Of a stretch of 64,000 nt of DNA, positions 18,347 through 25,696 are shown one piece after another; the first letter of the stretch is position 1; every line of letters begins with the position of its first letter. The notes below the pieces were generated by a model. That model was not told where the DNA came from and made no database searches. It saw only the letters and a list, made by a program, of their open reading frames with translations. This stretch comes from an uncultured Gammaproteobacteria bacterium (GTDB lineage: Bacteria > Pseudomonadota > Gammaproteobacteria > Arenicellales > JAANXG01), in the NCBI GenBank assembly GCA_947259395.1, contig CAMYMN010000014.1, positions 57,494 through 121,493 on the forward strand. Reading direction: 5' to 3'. A program made the position numbers and the translations under genes.

Positions 18347-19285
18347 GTGTCCGTATTGGTTATTGCCGAACACGATAATCAGGAACTCAAGCCCTCGACG
18401 CTGACTACGGTGACTGCGGCCGGCGAAATCGACACGTCGGTTGCGATTCTGATGGCGGGGCTTGACTGCCGCGCGGTGGCGGAGTCGGCCGCCAGGGTCG
18501 CGGGTGTGGCACAGGTCCTGGTGTGCGACGACGCGCGCTACCAACATCAACTGGCGGAAGACACCGCGGCGCTGATTGCCGCAGTTGCGGATGAGTTTTC
18601 GCACATCCTGGCGCCGGCTTCTACGTTCGGAAAAAACCTGATCCCTCGGGTGGGCGCACTGCTGGATGTGTCACCGATCTCGGATATCGTGGGCATCGAA
18701 TCAACCGACACCTTCGTCCGCCCCATCTATGCCGGCAATGCAATGGCCACGGTTAAAAGCAGTGATGACAAGAAGCTGATCACCGTGCGCTCGACGGCGT
18801 TTGCTGCCGCGGCAACGACAGGAGGTTCGGCAACGGTGAGCGAGCTGCAGCCGGCGGATGGGTCCGGCGAGCTGTCACGTTTTGTCGGCCAAGAACTGAC
18901 CCAATCGGAACGGCCCGAGTTGACCAGTGCCCGGGTGGTGGTTTCTGGGGGGCGTGGACTCGGCAGTGCCGAGAACTTCAATCTCCTCGAACAACTCGCC
19001 GACAAACTCGATGCCGCGGTAGGCGCCTCGCGGGCCGCCGTGGATGCCGGCTATGTTCCCAACGATTATCAGGTGGGGCAGACCGGCAAGGTGGTGGCGC
19101 CGGAACTGTATATCGCCATCGGCATATCCGGGGCGATTCAACACCTAGCAGGAATGAAGGACAGCAAGGTGATTGTCGCCATTAACAAGGACGAAGAGGC
19201 ACCGATTTTCCAGGTCGCCGATTACGGGCTGGTCACAGACTTGTTCGACGCGTTGCCGAAGTTATCCGCAGCTCTCGAGAAATAG
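18347..19285 (+). CDS. etfA: Electron transfer flavoprotein subunit alpha
   Basis: 312 residues with a GTG start. The N-terminal domain begins [19 protein letters not shown]. The C-terminal FAD domain contains [60 protein letters not shown] and [17 protein letters not shown], all diagnostic. It binds FAD and forms the heterodimer with EtfB in the cytoplasm. It is followed after 45 bases by an acyl-CoA dehydrogenase, its probable electron donor. Confidence 0.96.
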   Translation: MSVLVIAEHDNQELKPSTLTTVTAAGEIDTSVAILMAGLDCRAVAESAARVAGVAQVLVCDDARYQHQLAEDTAALIAAVADEFSHILAPASTFGKNLIPRVGALLDVSPISDIVGIESTDTFVRPIYAGNAMATVKSSDDKKLITVRSTAFAAAATTGGSATVSELQPADGSGELSRFVGQELTQSERPELTSARVVVSGGRGLGSAENFNLLEQLADKLDAAVGASRAAVDAGYVPNDYQVGQTGKVVAPELYIAIGISGAIQHLAGMKDSKVIVAINKDEEAPIFQVADYGLVTDLFDALPKLSAALEK

Positions 19286-19330
19286 CGGTCAAACCGTGCG
19301 CTGACTAATACATTCCATGAGAGAAGATTC

Positions 19331-21103
19331 ATGACCACTTACCATGCGCCGCTTGAGGATATGATGTTCGTGTTGACCGAGTTGGCCGACCTCGAAGGCG
19401 TCGCGGCGCTGCCCGGTTATGAGGAGGCCACCGCGGATGTCATCCAGGCGGTGTTGGATGAGGCGGCAAAGCTGGCCGAAGAAGTGCTGGCGCCGCTCAA
19501 CCAGGTCGGCGATCAACAGGGGTCGCGGTTGGTTGACGACAAAGTCATTACCCCGGACGGTTGGAAACAAGCTTACCAGACGTTTATTGAAAGTGGCTGG
19601 AACGCGCTGGCATTCGAAGAGAAATATGGGGGGCAGAACTTACCTTGGTTATTGGCGACCGCGGTTCAGGAGATGTGGCACGCCGCGAACATGTCTTTCG
19701 GCCTGTGTCCGATGTTGACCCAAGGTGCGGTGGAGGCACTGATCCTGCACGGGTCCGAGGATTTGCAGGACCGTTATCTTGCCAAGATGGTCTCCGGCGA
19801 GTGGACCGGCACCATGAACCTCACCGAGCCGCAGGCCGGATCTGACTTGAGCGCGGTGCGCATGAAGGCGGTGCCCGAGGGCGATCATTATCGGCTTTTT
19901 GGGCAGAAGATTTTCATCACCTACGGTGATCACGACCTGACCGACAACATCGTGCACATGGTGTTGGCGCGTTTACCCGATGCGCCGGAGGGCGTGCGGG
20001 GGATCTCATTGTTTCTGGTGCCCAAGATGTTGGTGGATGAGAGCGGAGAAATTGGACCGCGCAACGAAGTGCGTTGCGTGTCGTTGGAGCACAAATTGGG
20101 GATACACGCGAGTCCCACCGCGGTGCTGGCCTATGGCGACGACCAGGGCGCGGTGGGCTATTTGGTTGGTGAGCCGAATCGTGGGTTGGAGTACATGTTC
20201 ACGATGATGAACCTGGCACGGCATGCGGTGGGTGTGGAAGGATTGGCGATTGCCGAACGCGCTTACCAACAGGCCAAGAGCTACGCGATGGAACGTGTGC
20301 AGGGGCGGCCGATAGGCGCGCAATCCGAGGACCGCGTCGCCATCGCGCATCATCCCGACGTGCGCCGCATGCTGATGACCATGAAGGCCAAGGTCGAGGC
20401 GATGCGCGCGTTGGTCTATCTGTGGGCCTCGGCGCTAGACAAGTCCCACCACCATCCGGACCAAAAGGAGCGCGTGCAACAGCACAGCGCCGTTGAACTG
20501 CTCACGCCGGTAGTGAAAGGCTGGTGCACCGAAACTAGTAACGAGGTCGCGTCGTTGGGGATTCAGGTTCATGGCGGCATGGGCTACATCGAGGAGACCG
20601 GTGCTGCGCAACACTTTCGTGACGCGCGCATCACCACCATCTACGAGGGTACCACCGGCATCCAGGCCAACGATCTCGTGGGCCGCAAGGTGCTCCGTGA
20701 CCAAGGCCACGCGGCGCGCGCGTTTATCGACGGATTGCGTGATATTGACTTCGACGCCCTGGACGGCGTAGGCCGGGCGGTGGAGTCTGGTCTGGTCCAT
20801 CTCGAGCAGGCCACCGATTGGATTGTCAACGCGGCGCAACGTGATCCGCGGCTGCCCGCCGCAGCGTCTGGCTATTACCTGAATTTGTGGGGAACAGTCA
20901 TAGGAGGTTGGTTAATGGCCAAGGCGGCGCTGGCAGCACAGGATAAGCTCGATGCCGGTGACGGAGACGACAAATTCTACCGCGCCAAGATCGAAACCGC
21001 GCGATACTATGCCACCCACGTTCTGCCGCATAGCGTTGCGTTATTGCATACCATTACCGAAGGTTCCGAGGCGTGCCTGGCGATAGCACCGGAGCAACTC
21101 TAA
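19331..21103 (+). CDS. Acyl-CoA dehydrogenase of the long (about 590 aa) DmdC-like type
   Basis: 590 residues. It has the extra N-terminal domain of this subfamily (YHAPLEDMMFVLTELADLEG), the FAD domain TMNLTEPQAGSDLSAVRMKA, RLFGQKIFITYGDHDLTDNI, and the C-terminal part IQVHGGMGYIEETGAAQHFR followed by TTIYEGTTGIQANDL. The family includes 3-methylmercaptopropionyl-CoA dehydrogenase (DmdC) as well as general medium- and long-chain enzymes; substrate cannot be read from motifs. Electrons would go to the ETF encoded just upstream. It ends the acyl-CoA block and directly precedes the cassette array. Confidence 0.88.
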   Translation: MTTYHAPLEDMMFVLTELADLEGVAALPGYEEATADVIQAVLDEAAKLAEEVLAPLNQVGDQQGSRLVDDKVITPDGWKQAYQTFIESGWNALAFEEKYGGQNLPWLLATAVQEMWHAANMSFGLCPMLTQGAVEALILHGSEDLQDRYLAKMVSGEWTGTMNLTEPQAGSDLSAVRMKAVPEGDHYRLFGQKIFITYGDHDLTDNIVHMVLARLPDAPEGVRGISLFLVPKMLVDESGEIGPRNEVRCVSLEHKLGIHASPTAVLAYGDDQGAVGYLVGEPNRGLEYMFTMMNLARHAVGVEGLAIAERAYQQAKSYAMERVQGRPIGAQSEDRVAIAHHPDVRRMLMTMKAKVEAMRALVYLWASALDKSHHHPDQKERVQQHSAVELLTPVVKGWCTETSNEVASLGIQVHGGMGYIEETGAAQHFRDARITTIYEGTTGIQANDLVGRKVLRDQGHAARAFIDGLRDIDFDALDGVGRAVESGLVHLEQATDWIVNAAQRDPRLPAAASGYYLNLWGTVIGGWLMAKAALAAQDKLDAGDGDDKFYRAKIETARYYATHVLPHSVALLHTITEGSEACLAIAPEQL

Positions 21104-21295
21104 GTCGCTCCCAGGTCGTTGCATAATATTGTCTTCGGTCCGTTTTTGGCGGTTCGGATTTAAACCGAGAATTTATTACAACTTACAAACCTAAGGCGTT
21201 GATTTTGGGGCAGCCAACATCAAATCCAGCCCAAATGTCGAGTTTCAATACTATCATTTAGGTTCAATACATTTAGTTAGCCGTCACAAAAGGAA
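21104..21295. other. Left boundary of the cassette array
   Basis: About 190 AT-rich bases between the acyl-CoA dehydrogenase and the first cassette gene. A GTTAGCC at 21277-21283 resembles a degenerate integron R' core (GTTRRRY) and may mark the first cassette junction. No attI or integrase sequence is recognisable here. Confidence 0.35.
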
Positions 21296-21301
21296 TTGCG
21301 A

Positions 21302-21586
21302 ATGAAGACGCGATATTACATCGATCCTGAGACAGATCTTCCGCATATCTACCGACACGATGTTTCTGAAAATGAGGTCGAAGAGATACTAGCCCGGCCT
21401 GGAGAAGATAGACTTGGGGAGGAAGGATCTCGTGTAGCGATTGGACGCACTTCTGGCGGGAAGTACCTGAGAGTAATATACGTGCCAGATCCAGAGCCTG
21501 ATAGCGTATTTGTGATTACGGCGTTTGAGCTTCGAGGTAAACCATTAACCGCGTACCGTCGTCGAAGACGGAGGAAAAGCCGATGA
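21302..21586 (+). CDS. Putative toxin of a small two-gene module (DUF4258/BrnT-like)
   Basis: 94 residues: MKTRYYIDPETDLPHIYRHD, then VSENEVEEILARPGEDRLGE, GRTSGGKYLRVIYVPDPEPD and VFVITAFELRGKPLTAYRRR with a basic tail. The layout of a short beta strand, an 'EVEEIL' helix, and R-x-I-Y-x-x-x-x-x-x-FVITA strands recalls BrnT and DUF4258 RNase-like toxins. AAGGA at 21289-21294 supports the ATG at 21302 over TTG at 21296. The partner gene overlaps by four bases (ATGA), the usual toxin-antitoxin arrangement. Toxicity is inferred only from size, context and resemblance. Confidence 0.6.
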   Translation: MKTRYYIDPETDLPHIYRHDVSENEVEEILARPGEDRLGEEGSRVAIGRTSGGKYLRVIYVPDPEPDSVFVITAFELRGKPLTAYRRRRRRKSR

Positions 21587-21774
21587 GAAAACCGAAATAC
21601 CCCCCGGGGTGGGACGAAGAACGGGTAAAACGGGTTCTTGCTCACTATGAAAGCCAAACAGAGGAAGAGGCGCTTGCCGAAGACGAGGCAGCTTATGAGG
21701 CTGAAGGTCAAACGACCATGGAGGTGCCCACCGAACTCGTACCGAAAGTTCGTGAGCTTATTGCTAATCGCTGA
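21583..21774 (+). CDS. Putative antitoxin partner, acidic 63-aa protein
   Basis: 63 residues and strongly acidic in the middle (SQTEEEALAEDEAAYEAEGQ), starting MRKPKYPPGWDEERVKRVLA and ending VPTELVPKVRELIANR. The start overlaps the stop of the preceding toxin-like gene. Small acidic partners that end in a 'V/I P x x L V P x V R E L I' segment are common beside BrnT/DUF4258-like toxins. The attC site begins six bases after its stop, so the pair forms one cassette. Confidence 0.55.
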   Translation: MRKPKYPPGWDEERVKRVLAHYESQTEEEALAEDEAAYEAEGQTTMEVPTELVPKVRELIANR

Positions 21775-21780
21775 GATGAC

Positions 21781-21882
21781 GGCTAACAAAGCGCTCCAGT
21801 CGGACAAAATCAATCTGTCATGCCTTTTGCTGTCGCAAAAGCCACGCCAGCTTGCCTTTTCCGCTGAGCTAAATCGTTATAT
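21781..21882 (+). repeat. attC site 1 (102 bases)
   Basis: R'' GGCTAAC at 21781-21787 and R'-like GTTATAT at 21876-21882. The arms GCTCCAGTCGG and CCGCTGAGC pair with extrahelical bases, and an inner stem ends in TTTTGC-TGTC-GCAAAA. Nearly identical to the copies at 23046, 23590 and 24101. Confidence 0.85.
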
Positions 21883-21899
21883 TTCCTAACGGAACGTAA

Positions 21900-22247
21900 A
21901 TGATCGGTTTGTTTATTGTTTTATTGATTGTCTACGGAGTCCTAGGGGCGGCGGGCTTCGTCTATGCCAAGCGTCGTAAAGCGTTGTTTTGGAGTGATGT
22001 AGTAGCACCTGTATTGGTCGCTATCTTTTGGGTGGGTATCACATCGTCTGGGTACGGGCACCAAAGCCTTAGTCATATTATTGAGGTGCCGATAGCGCTT
22101 ACAATTTCACTTATTTTATTTAATATTCGAGTGTTTGCTATAGATCGTTTTAGCATGAATTATCGGGTCAACTCATATTCGGTGTTAGGGGTTTCTCTTT
22201 TGTCTGTGGTGCTAATCAGAACCTTCATGCCGTATTTACCAGAGTAG
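21900..22247 (+). CDS. Cassette-encoded small membrane protein
   Basis: 115 residues with about four transmembrane helices: LFIVLLIVYGVLGAAGFVYA, SDVVAPVLVAIFWVGI, EVPIALTISLILFNIRVF and VLGVSLLSVVLIRTFM. No family recognised. It starts only 18 bases after attC site 1 with no strong ribosome binding site, as is usual for the first gene in a cassette. It is AT-richer than the chromosomal genes on either side, consistent with a foreign origin. Confidence 0.55.
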   Translation: MIGLFIVLLIVYGVLGAAGFVYAKRRKALFWSDVVAPVLVAIFWVGITSSGYGHQSLSHIIEVPIALTISLILFNIRVFAIDRFSMNYRVNSYSVLGVSLLSVVLIRTFMPYLPE

Positions 22248-22259
22248 CTTTATGAGGAA

Positions 22260-22346
22260 ATATAACAATCACATCAAGCAAGGCGCGCAAAAGACGCGCG
22301 CGGGACGCCGTAAACAGCGCGGCGCCCCTTATGTGGACCGTTGAGG
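22260..22346 (+). repeat. attC-like site 2 (divergent stem)
   Basis: Begins near ATATAAC (22260-22266) and ends GTTGAGG (22340-22346). CACATCAAG...GGCGCGC at 22270-22288 pairs imperfectly with GCGCGGCGCCCCTTATGTG at 22317-22335. Similar in length and fold to an attC but unrelated in sequence to the 102-base family. Confidence 0.55.
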
Positions 22347-22450
22347 CTGTAGAAAAATCCTAGTGATTTTTTTTACTAAAAATTCGACCTTCTCTGATGC
22401 GCTGTAAGCCACGATCTATGTTCAAGGAATGGTTTTGATACCCCCAAATA

Positions 22451-22483
22451 GTTTGCCTTTGCCGCTGAGCTAGATCGTTAGGC
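22451..22483 (+). repeat. attC site 3, 3' half only
   Basis: GTTTGCCTTTGCCGCTGAGC to R' GTTAGGC (22477-22483) matches the last third of the 102-base attC family, but the 5' arm and R'' core are missing. The 104 bases between site 2 and this half-site hold no gene. This looks like a recombination or deletion scar, or a cassette that lost its gene. Confidence 0.7.
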
Positions 22484-22520
22484 GTCATAATTCCTGTCAT
22501 CCTTCTCACCCTGGGTGCGC

Positions 22521-22535
22521 TATAATCGCAGAATG
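22521..22535 (+). promoter_or_regulatory. TATAAT -10 box six bases before the antitoxin ATG
   Basis: A perfect TATAAT at 22521-22526 lies six bases upstream of ATG 22533. A transcript starting the usual 6-8 bases after the -10 would begin at or next to the start codon, so the mRNA would be leaderless. No good -35 is visible. Confidence 0.5.
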
Positions 22536-22754
22536 ACTGAGCCTCAAATCGACATTGAGAAACTAGACATCGAGCAACGCTTGCGCCTCATCGAGCGTCT
22601 GTGGGACAGCCTTAGTAGCGATCCACAAGCCTTGCCATTGACGGCCGAGCAAGAAGCCGAACTTGATCGGCGCCTGGATGAAATGGAGTCAGGGGATACG
22701 GAAGGGATACCATGGGAAGAAGTCATGAAGAGGATTCGGGCCCAGTTGGGTTGA
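22533..22754 (+). CDS. Addiction-module antitoxin (TIGR02574-type)
   Basis: 73 residues: IDIEKLDIEQRLRLIERLWD, then LPLTAEQEAELDRRLDEMES and PWEEVMKRIRAQLG. This is the standard pattern of the 'putative addiction module component' family that pairs with ParE/RelE toxins (helix with RL.LIE.LWDSL, then LT..Q..ELDRRL, then G..W.EV). It neutralises the toxin encoded next to it and would autoregulate. No Shine-Dalgarno sequence is visible; see the adjacent TATAAT. Confidence 0.85.
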   Translation: MTEPQIDIEKLDIEQRLRLIERLWDSLSSDPQALPLTAEQEAELDRRLDEMESGDTEGIPWEEVMKRIRAQLG

Positions 22755-23044
22755 TTCCCGTCGAGATTCGTCCTGCAGCCGCCGCCGATATCGAAGAAGC
22801 GGCGCTTTGGTATGACTCCCAGCGACCGGGTTTAGGTTGGGAATTTTTGGACGAGCTTAATTACGCGCGGCAATCGATAGTTGAGACGCCGCAAAGATTT
22901 CCGGTGGTCAAACGGGACACCCGGCGAGTTCTCTTGAGGCGGTTTCCATACGCTTTGTATTACCGCATTTATCCGGATCGTATTCTTATCGTTGCGTGTA
23001 TGCATGGGCGGAGGCATCCAAAACGGTGGCAGAGACGCAAATGA
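22751..23044 (+). CDS. RelE/ParE-family toxin
   Basis: 97 residues from TTG 22751, which overlaps the antitoxin stop (TTGA). The alternative ATG at 22712 would add 13 residues. Core motifs are EIRPAAAADIEEAALWYDSQ, LGWEFLDELNYARQSIVETP and the C-terminal FPYALYYRIYPDRILIVACM followed by HGRRHPKRW. These match ParE-like toxins, which target gyrase or, in RelE relatives, ribosome-bound mRNA. The stop is followed after one base by attC site 4, so antitoxin and toxin share one cassette. Confidence 0.85.
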   Translation: MIPVEIRPAAAADIEEAALWYDSQRPGLGWEFLDELNYARQSIVETPQRFPVVKRDTRRVLLRRFPYALYYRIYPDRILIVACMHGRRHPKRWQRRK

Positions 23045-23045
23045 C

Positions 23046-23147
23046 GCCTAACAAGTCGCTCCAGTCGAACAAAGTCAACCTGTCATGTCTTTTGCTTTCG
23101 CAAAAGCCACGCCAGGTTATCGTTGCCGCCGAGCTAAATCGTTATGC
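23046..23147 (+). repeat. attC site 4 (102 bases)
   Basis: R'' GCCTAAC (23046-23052) matches RYYYAAC exactly; the R' position is GTTATGC (23141-23147). The internal stem TTTTGC-TTTC-GCAAAA and the arms are shared with sites 1, 5 and 6, with a few substitutions (GTTATCGTTGCCGCCGAGC). Confidence 0.85.
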
Positions 23148-23169
23148 AGCCAATATCAGATAAGTAGAA

Positions 23170-23186
23170 TATAATCTGGTCTTATG
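23170..23186 (+). promoter_or_regulatory. TATAAT -10 box eight bases before hicA ATG
   Basis: TATAAT at 23170-23175 lies eight bases before ATG 23184, again predicting a leaderless or near-leaderless mRNA. It lies 23 bases inside the cassette from the recombination point, so the cassette carries its own promoter. No clear -35. Confidence 0.5.
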
Positions 23187-23372
23187 GAGGTCAGGGAATT
23201 GATCCAAACGTTAGAGAGAGATGGTTGGTACGTGGCACGGATGCGTGGGAGTCATCGGCAGTTTAAACATCCAGTCAAACCCGGGACAGTTACCGTAGCT
23301 GGCAAGCCCGGCGTAGACATACCGCCCGGGACGTTGAATGCGGTGCTAAAACAAGCGGGATTGAAGAGTTGA
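23184..23372 (+). CDS. hicA: HicA-type mRNA interferase toxin
   Basis: 62 residues: MEVRELIQTLERDGWYVARM, then RGSHRQFKHPVKPGTVTVAG and IPPGTLNAVLKQAGLKS. The GSHRQFKHP motif with its central histidine, and the 'PxGTLxxxLKQAGL' end, are diagnostic of HicA double-stranded-RNA-binding toxins, which cleave mRNA. hicB starts ten bases downstream, the usual hicAB order. Confidence 0.93.
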   Translation: MEVRELIQTLERDGWYVARMRGSHRQFKHPVKPGTVTVAGKPGVDIPPGTLNAVLKQAGLKS

Positions 23373-23382
23373 GGTGATAACT

Positions 23383-23595
23383 ATGCGGTATGCGGTTGTT
23401 ATCGAAAAAGGTGAGAGCAGTTACGGAGCATATGTGCCGGACTTGCCTGGTTGTGTTGCGGCTGGCGATACGAAAGAGGAGGTCATTACGCTTATCCAAG
23501 AAGCCATCGAATTTCATATTGAAGGTCTCAAAGAAGATGGACTCCCCATTCCAGATCCTTCTTCTACTGTCGAATTCATAGACGTCGCTGCATAA
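23383..23595 (+). CDS. hicB: HicB-type antitoxin
   Basis: 70 residues from ATG 23383 (GAGGTG at 23371-23376 as binding site; a GTG at 23374 is possible). It contains MRYAVVIEKGESSYGAYVPD, LPGCVAAGDTKEEVITLIQE and AIEFHIEGLKEDGLPIPDPS, the HicB RNase-H-like fold. It lacks the C-terminal ribbon-helix-helix of longer HicB forms, so DNA binding may be weak. The stop lies within the start of attC site 5. Confidence 0.92.
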   Translation: MRYAVVIEKGESSYGAYVPDLPGCVAAGDTKEEVITLIQEAIEFHIEGLKEDGLPIPDPSSTVEFIDVAA

Positions 23596-23691
23596 CAAAG
23601 CGCTCCAGTCGGACAAAGTCATTCTGTCATGCCTTTTGCTTGCGCAAAAGTCACGCCAGCTTGCCTTTGCCGCTGAGCTAGAACGTTAGAT
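23590..23691 (+). repeat. attC site 5 (102 bases)
   Basis: GCATAAC (23590-23596) to GTTAGAT (23685-23691), the latter an exact GTTRRRY. The site overlaps the last codons of hicB and the ATG of the next gene (23690), so coding and recombination sequences interlock on both sides. Confidence 0.88.
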
Positions 23692-24106
23692 GGCTACTAA
23701 GCATCGTGTAGCGATAATTACGATACAATTCCTCGCAGGCCTGGGGATTATTGCTACCGCGGCACTCGCAATATATGCAGCCCAGCCGTGGGGTGATAAT
23801 TACGCATACCAGCATCTGTTCGATTATTTACTGCTCATTGTTTTTGTGACGTGGGCTGTTTCTCCGTACATATATTTATTCCTGTCTGCTCGACGATACT
23901 CTCCACATCGTGTGAAAAGTCTCATCCGAGTTGCGGTTACATTGTTATTATGCGCCGGAGGAATAGCGATGGTTTTTGATACGGTGTTTATTCATCCCGA
24001 TGCACAAGGTGGATTGATATTTCTCTCTCTTCCTATTTATCAATGGTTAGTTATTGGTGTACTAGAGTTAACCTTGGTGTTACTGCGAGCGAGAAATGCC
24101 ATCTAA
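23690..24106 (+). CDS. Cassette-encoded membrane protein
   Basis: 138 residues with four predicted transmembrane helices: VAIITIQFLAGLGIIATAAL, YLLLIVFVTWAVSPYIYLFL, VAVTLLLCAGGIAMVF and WLVIGVLELTLVLL. No family recognised. Its ATG overlaps the R' core of the preceding attC, so any ribosome binding site belongs to the upstream attC (AGCTAGAACG, poor). Translation may therefore depend on coupling or on the cassette upstream. The stop overlaps attC site 6. Confidence 0.5.
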   Translation: MATKHRVAIITIQFLAGLGIIATAALAIYAAQPWGDNYAYQHLFDYLLLIVFVTWAVSPYIYLFLSARRYSPHRVKSLIRVAVTLLLCAGGIAMVFDTVFIHPDAQGGLIFLSLPIYQWLVIGVLELTLVLLRARNAI

Positions 24107-24202
24107 CAACGTATTCCTGTCGGACAAAGTCAACCTGTCATGCCTTTTGCTGTCGCAAAAGCCACGCCAGCTTGCCTTTGCCGATGAGCTAAATCGTTAG
24201 GT
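24101..24202 (+). repeat. attC site 6 (102 bases)
   Basis: R'' ATCTAAC (24101-24107) and R' GTTAGGT (24196-24202) both match the integron core consensus exactly. Same inner stem as sites 1, 4 and 5. It overlaps the last codons of the preceding membrane-protein gene. Confidence 0.9.
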
Positions 24203-24294
24203 GCGCGTGACACAGCAAACACAATTTCAACGATGCTTATTTCCGCGAACCGCATATTAGCTATATACGAACTCGGCAAAGCTGGAGACTGAAA

Positions 24295-24695
24295 ATGAAG
24301 GCCGTTGCCTATAGAACCCCTGGTCCAATTGACCTTGAGGATGCCTTTCAACCACTCAGACCGGCCAGCATATGGCTGATATTATCGAACTCATTGCGCC
24401 GCAGGGCCGTTTTGGCCTCATCGATGACCCGGAAGAGCTCAACGCCATGCCATTAAAACTCTAAGCCGTGTCACTTCACTGGGAATTGATGTTCACGCGT
24501 TCGCTCTTTGGCACACCGGATATGGCGGAACAGGGCAAGCTGTTGAATGAAGTGTCTGCACTGGTCGATGCGGGTCGCATCCGTTCGACCGCTACTGAAG
24601 TCGCCGGCAAGATCGATGCCGCGACTCTACGCGCAATGCACGCCCGAATCGAAAGCGGCTCCGCGCGCGGCAAGATCGTGCTCGAAGGGTTCTGA
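24295..24695 (+). pseudogene. Zinc-type alcohol dehydrogenase/quinone reductase remnant
   Basis: The start reads MKAVAYRTPGPIDLEDAFQP, as in zinc-binding alcohol dehydrogenase-like proteins. After about 27 codons the sequence jumps, in another frame, to the C-terminal part: ADIIELIAPQGRFGLIDDPE, then a TAA at 24463-24465, then VSLHWELMFTRSLFGTPDMA and SGSARGKIVLEGF. Roughly 200 central residues are absent, plus a stop inside PLKL*AVSLHWE. This is a clear deletion derivative. No attC was found between it and the next gene, so it may be a cassette that lost its site. Confidence 0.8.
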
Positions 24696-24742
24696 TTAGG
24701 TGCGTACCAGATACGAATTAATCCATCCATTGGAGTGCCGAC

Positions 24743-25126
24743 ATGCAGGACAATCTGGAAGCAAATAAGAGGAATGCCATTGCTTTCTATCGCACTGCGT
24801 ACTTGGGAGACCCCGCCAAGGCTGTCGAAATGTACGTCGGTGCTGAATATAGACAACACAATCCGCTAGTAGGGGACGGGAAGCAGGCGTTCATTGATTA
24901 TTTCACTGAAATGGCGGAGCAATACCCCGGCAAGGAGATTGAGTTCGTGCGTGCGGTAGCCGAAGGAGACCTGGTCGCCTTGCACACTCATCAGACCTGG
25001 CCAAGTAATGAAGAATACGTAACAATGGACTTCTTCCGATTCGACACAGACGGAAAGATCATTGAGCATTGGGATGCCATACAAGAAGTGCCTATTGAGA
25101 CAAAGAATGGCAATCCAATGTATTGA
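24743..25126 (+). CDS. SnoaL/NTF2-like small protein (cassette gene)
   Basis: 127 residues: MQDNLEANKRNAIAFYRTAY, AVEMYVGAEYRQHNPLVGDG, then FTEMAEQYPGKEIEFVRAVA and TMDFFRFDTDGKIIEHWDAI. This is the SnoaL-like polyketide-cyclase fold, with the 'Y.QHNP...G' and 'FR.D..GKI.EHWD' motifs. Proteins of this group are mostly of unknown substrate. GGAG at 24731-24734 precedes the ATG. An attC-like site begins six bases after the stop. Confidence 0.82.
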   Translation: MQDNLEANKRNAIAFYRTAYLGDPAKAVEMYVGAEYRQHNPLVGDGKQAFIDYFTEMAEQYPGKEIEFVRAVAEGDLVALHTHQTWPSNEEYVTMDFFRFDTDGKIIEHWDAIQEVPIETKNGNPMY

Positions 25127-25132
25127 ATTCGC

Positions 25133-25231
25133 ACCGAACAAAGCGTTGCAGGTGACATATGGCCCGCTGCGCACTTTTATTGCCGTAATAGCACGCATCG
25201 CCCCAACTGCACCTGAACGCTGGCGTTATGT
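25133..25231 (+). repeat. attC-like site 7 (different stem)
   Basis: ACCGAAC (25133-25139) to GTTATGT (25225-25231). The arms AGCGTT-GCAGGTG and CACCTGAACGCT pair, with inner GGCCCGCTGCGC against GCACGCATCGCC. The sequence is unrelated to the 102-base family but similar in length and layout, suggesting a cassette of different origin. Confidence 0.7.
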
Positions 25232-25269
25232 TTATTGCTAGAGCAAATTACTAAAATTAGGAGAAAGAA

Positions 25270-25590
25270 ATGCCTCGATACATTATTATTTATCTAGGCG
25301 GCGGTAAGCCATCTAGTCCAGAGGAAGGTGAGCAACACATGTCGAAATATAGAGCTTGGTTATCTTCATTGGGCGATTCAGCAGTTAGTCCTGCTAATCC
25401 ACTTAAGAATACGAACACAGTGCACTCTGATGGTACTGTTAACACTGGAGGCACAACGTCAATGTCTGGCTTCACAATAATTGAAGCTGATTCCATGGAG
25501 GCGGCGCTGTTGATTGCAAAGGGTTGCCCTTTTCTTGATGTTGGCGGTTCACTTGAGGTGTCAGAGTTAATACAGATGCCAGGCCAATAA
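25270..25590 (+). CDS. YCII-related domain protein (cassette gene)
   Basis: 106 residues: MPRYIIIYLGGGKPSSPEEG, then HMSKYRAWLSSLGDSAVSPA, GFTIIEADSMEAALLIAKGC and GGSLEVSELIQMPGQ. This is the YciI/DGPF ferredoxin-like fold, with the usual 'FTIIEADSxEAAxxIAKGCPFL' segment. Some relatives are dehydrochlorinases; most are uncharacterised. AGGAGA at 25259-25264 supports the start. Followed at once by an attC-like site. Confidence 0.85.
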   Translation: MPRYIIIYLGGGKPSSPEEGEQHMSKYRAWLSSLGDSAVSPANPLKNTNTVHSDGTVNTGGTTSMSGFTIIEADSMEAALLIAKGCPFLDVGGSLEVSELIQMPGQ

Positions 25591-25593
25591 TAG

Positions 25594-25680
25594 ACATGAC
25601 AATCGCATTCACTCGGACCGCATAATGCGCGGCTCGTGCCTGGCTCTGCTTTTGGCGTCCGGTGATGCGGAGCGTTAAGG
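25594..25680 (+). repeat. attC-like site 8
   Basis: GCATTCACTCGGACCGC (25604-25620) pairs with GGCGTCCGGTGATGCGG (25654-25670), with bulges, around an inner CGCGGCTCGTGCC region. It ends GTTAAGG (25674-25680), close to GTTRRRY. The R'' core is degenerate. Confidence 0.6.
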
Positions 25681-25696
25681 TAGTCGGGGGAAGGAT

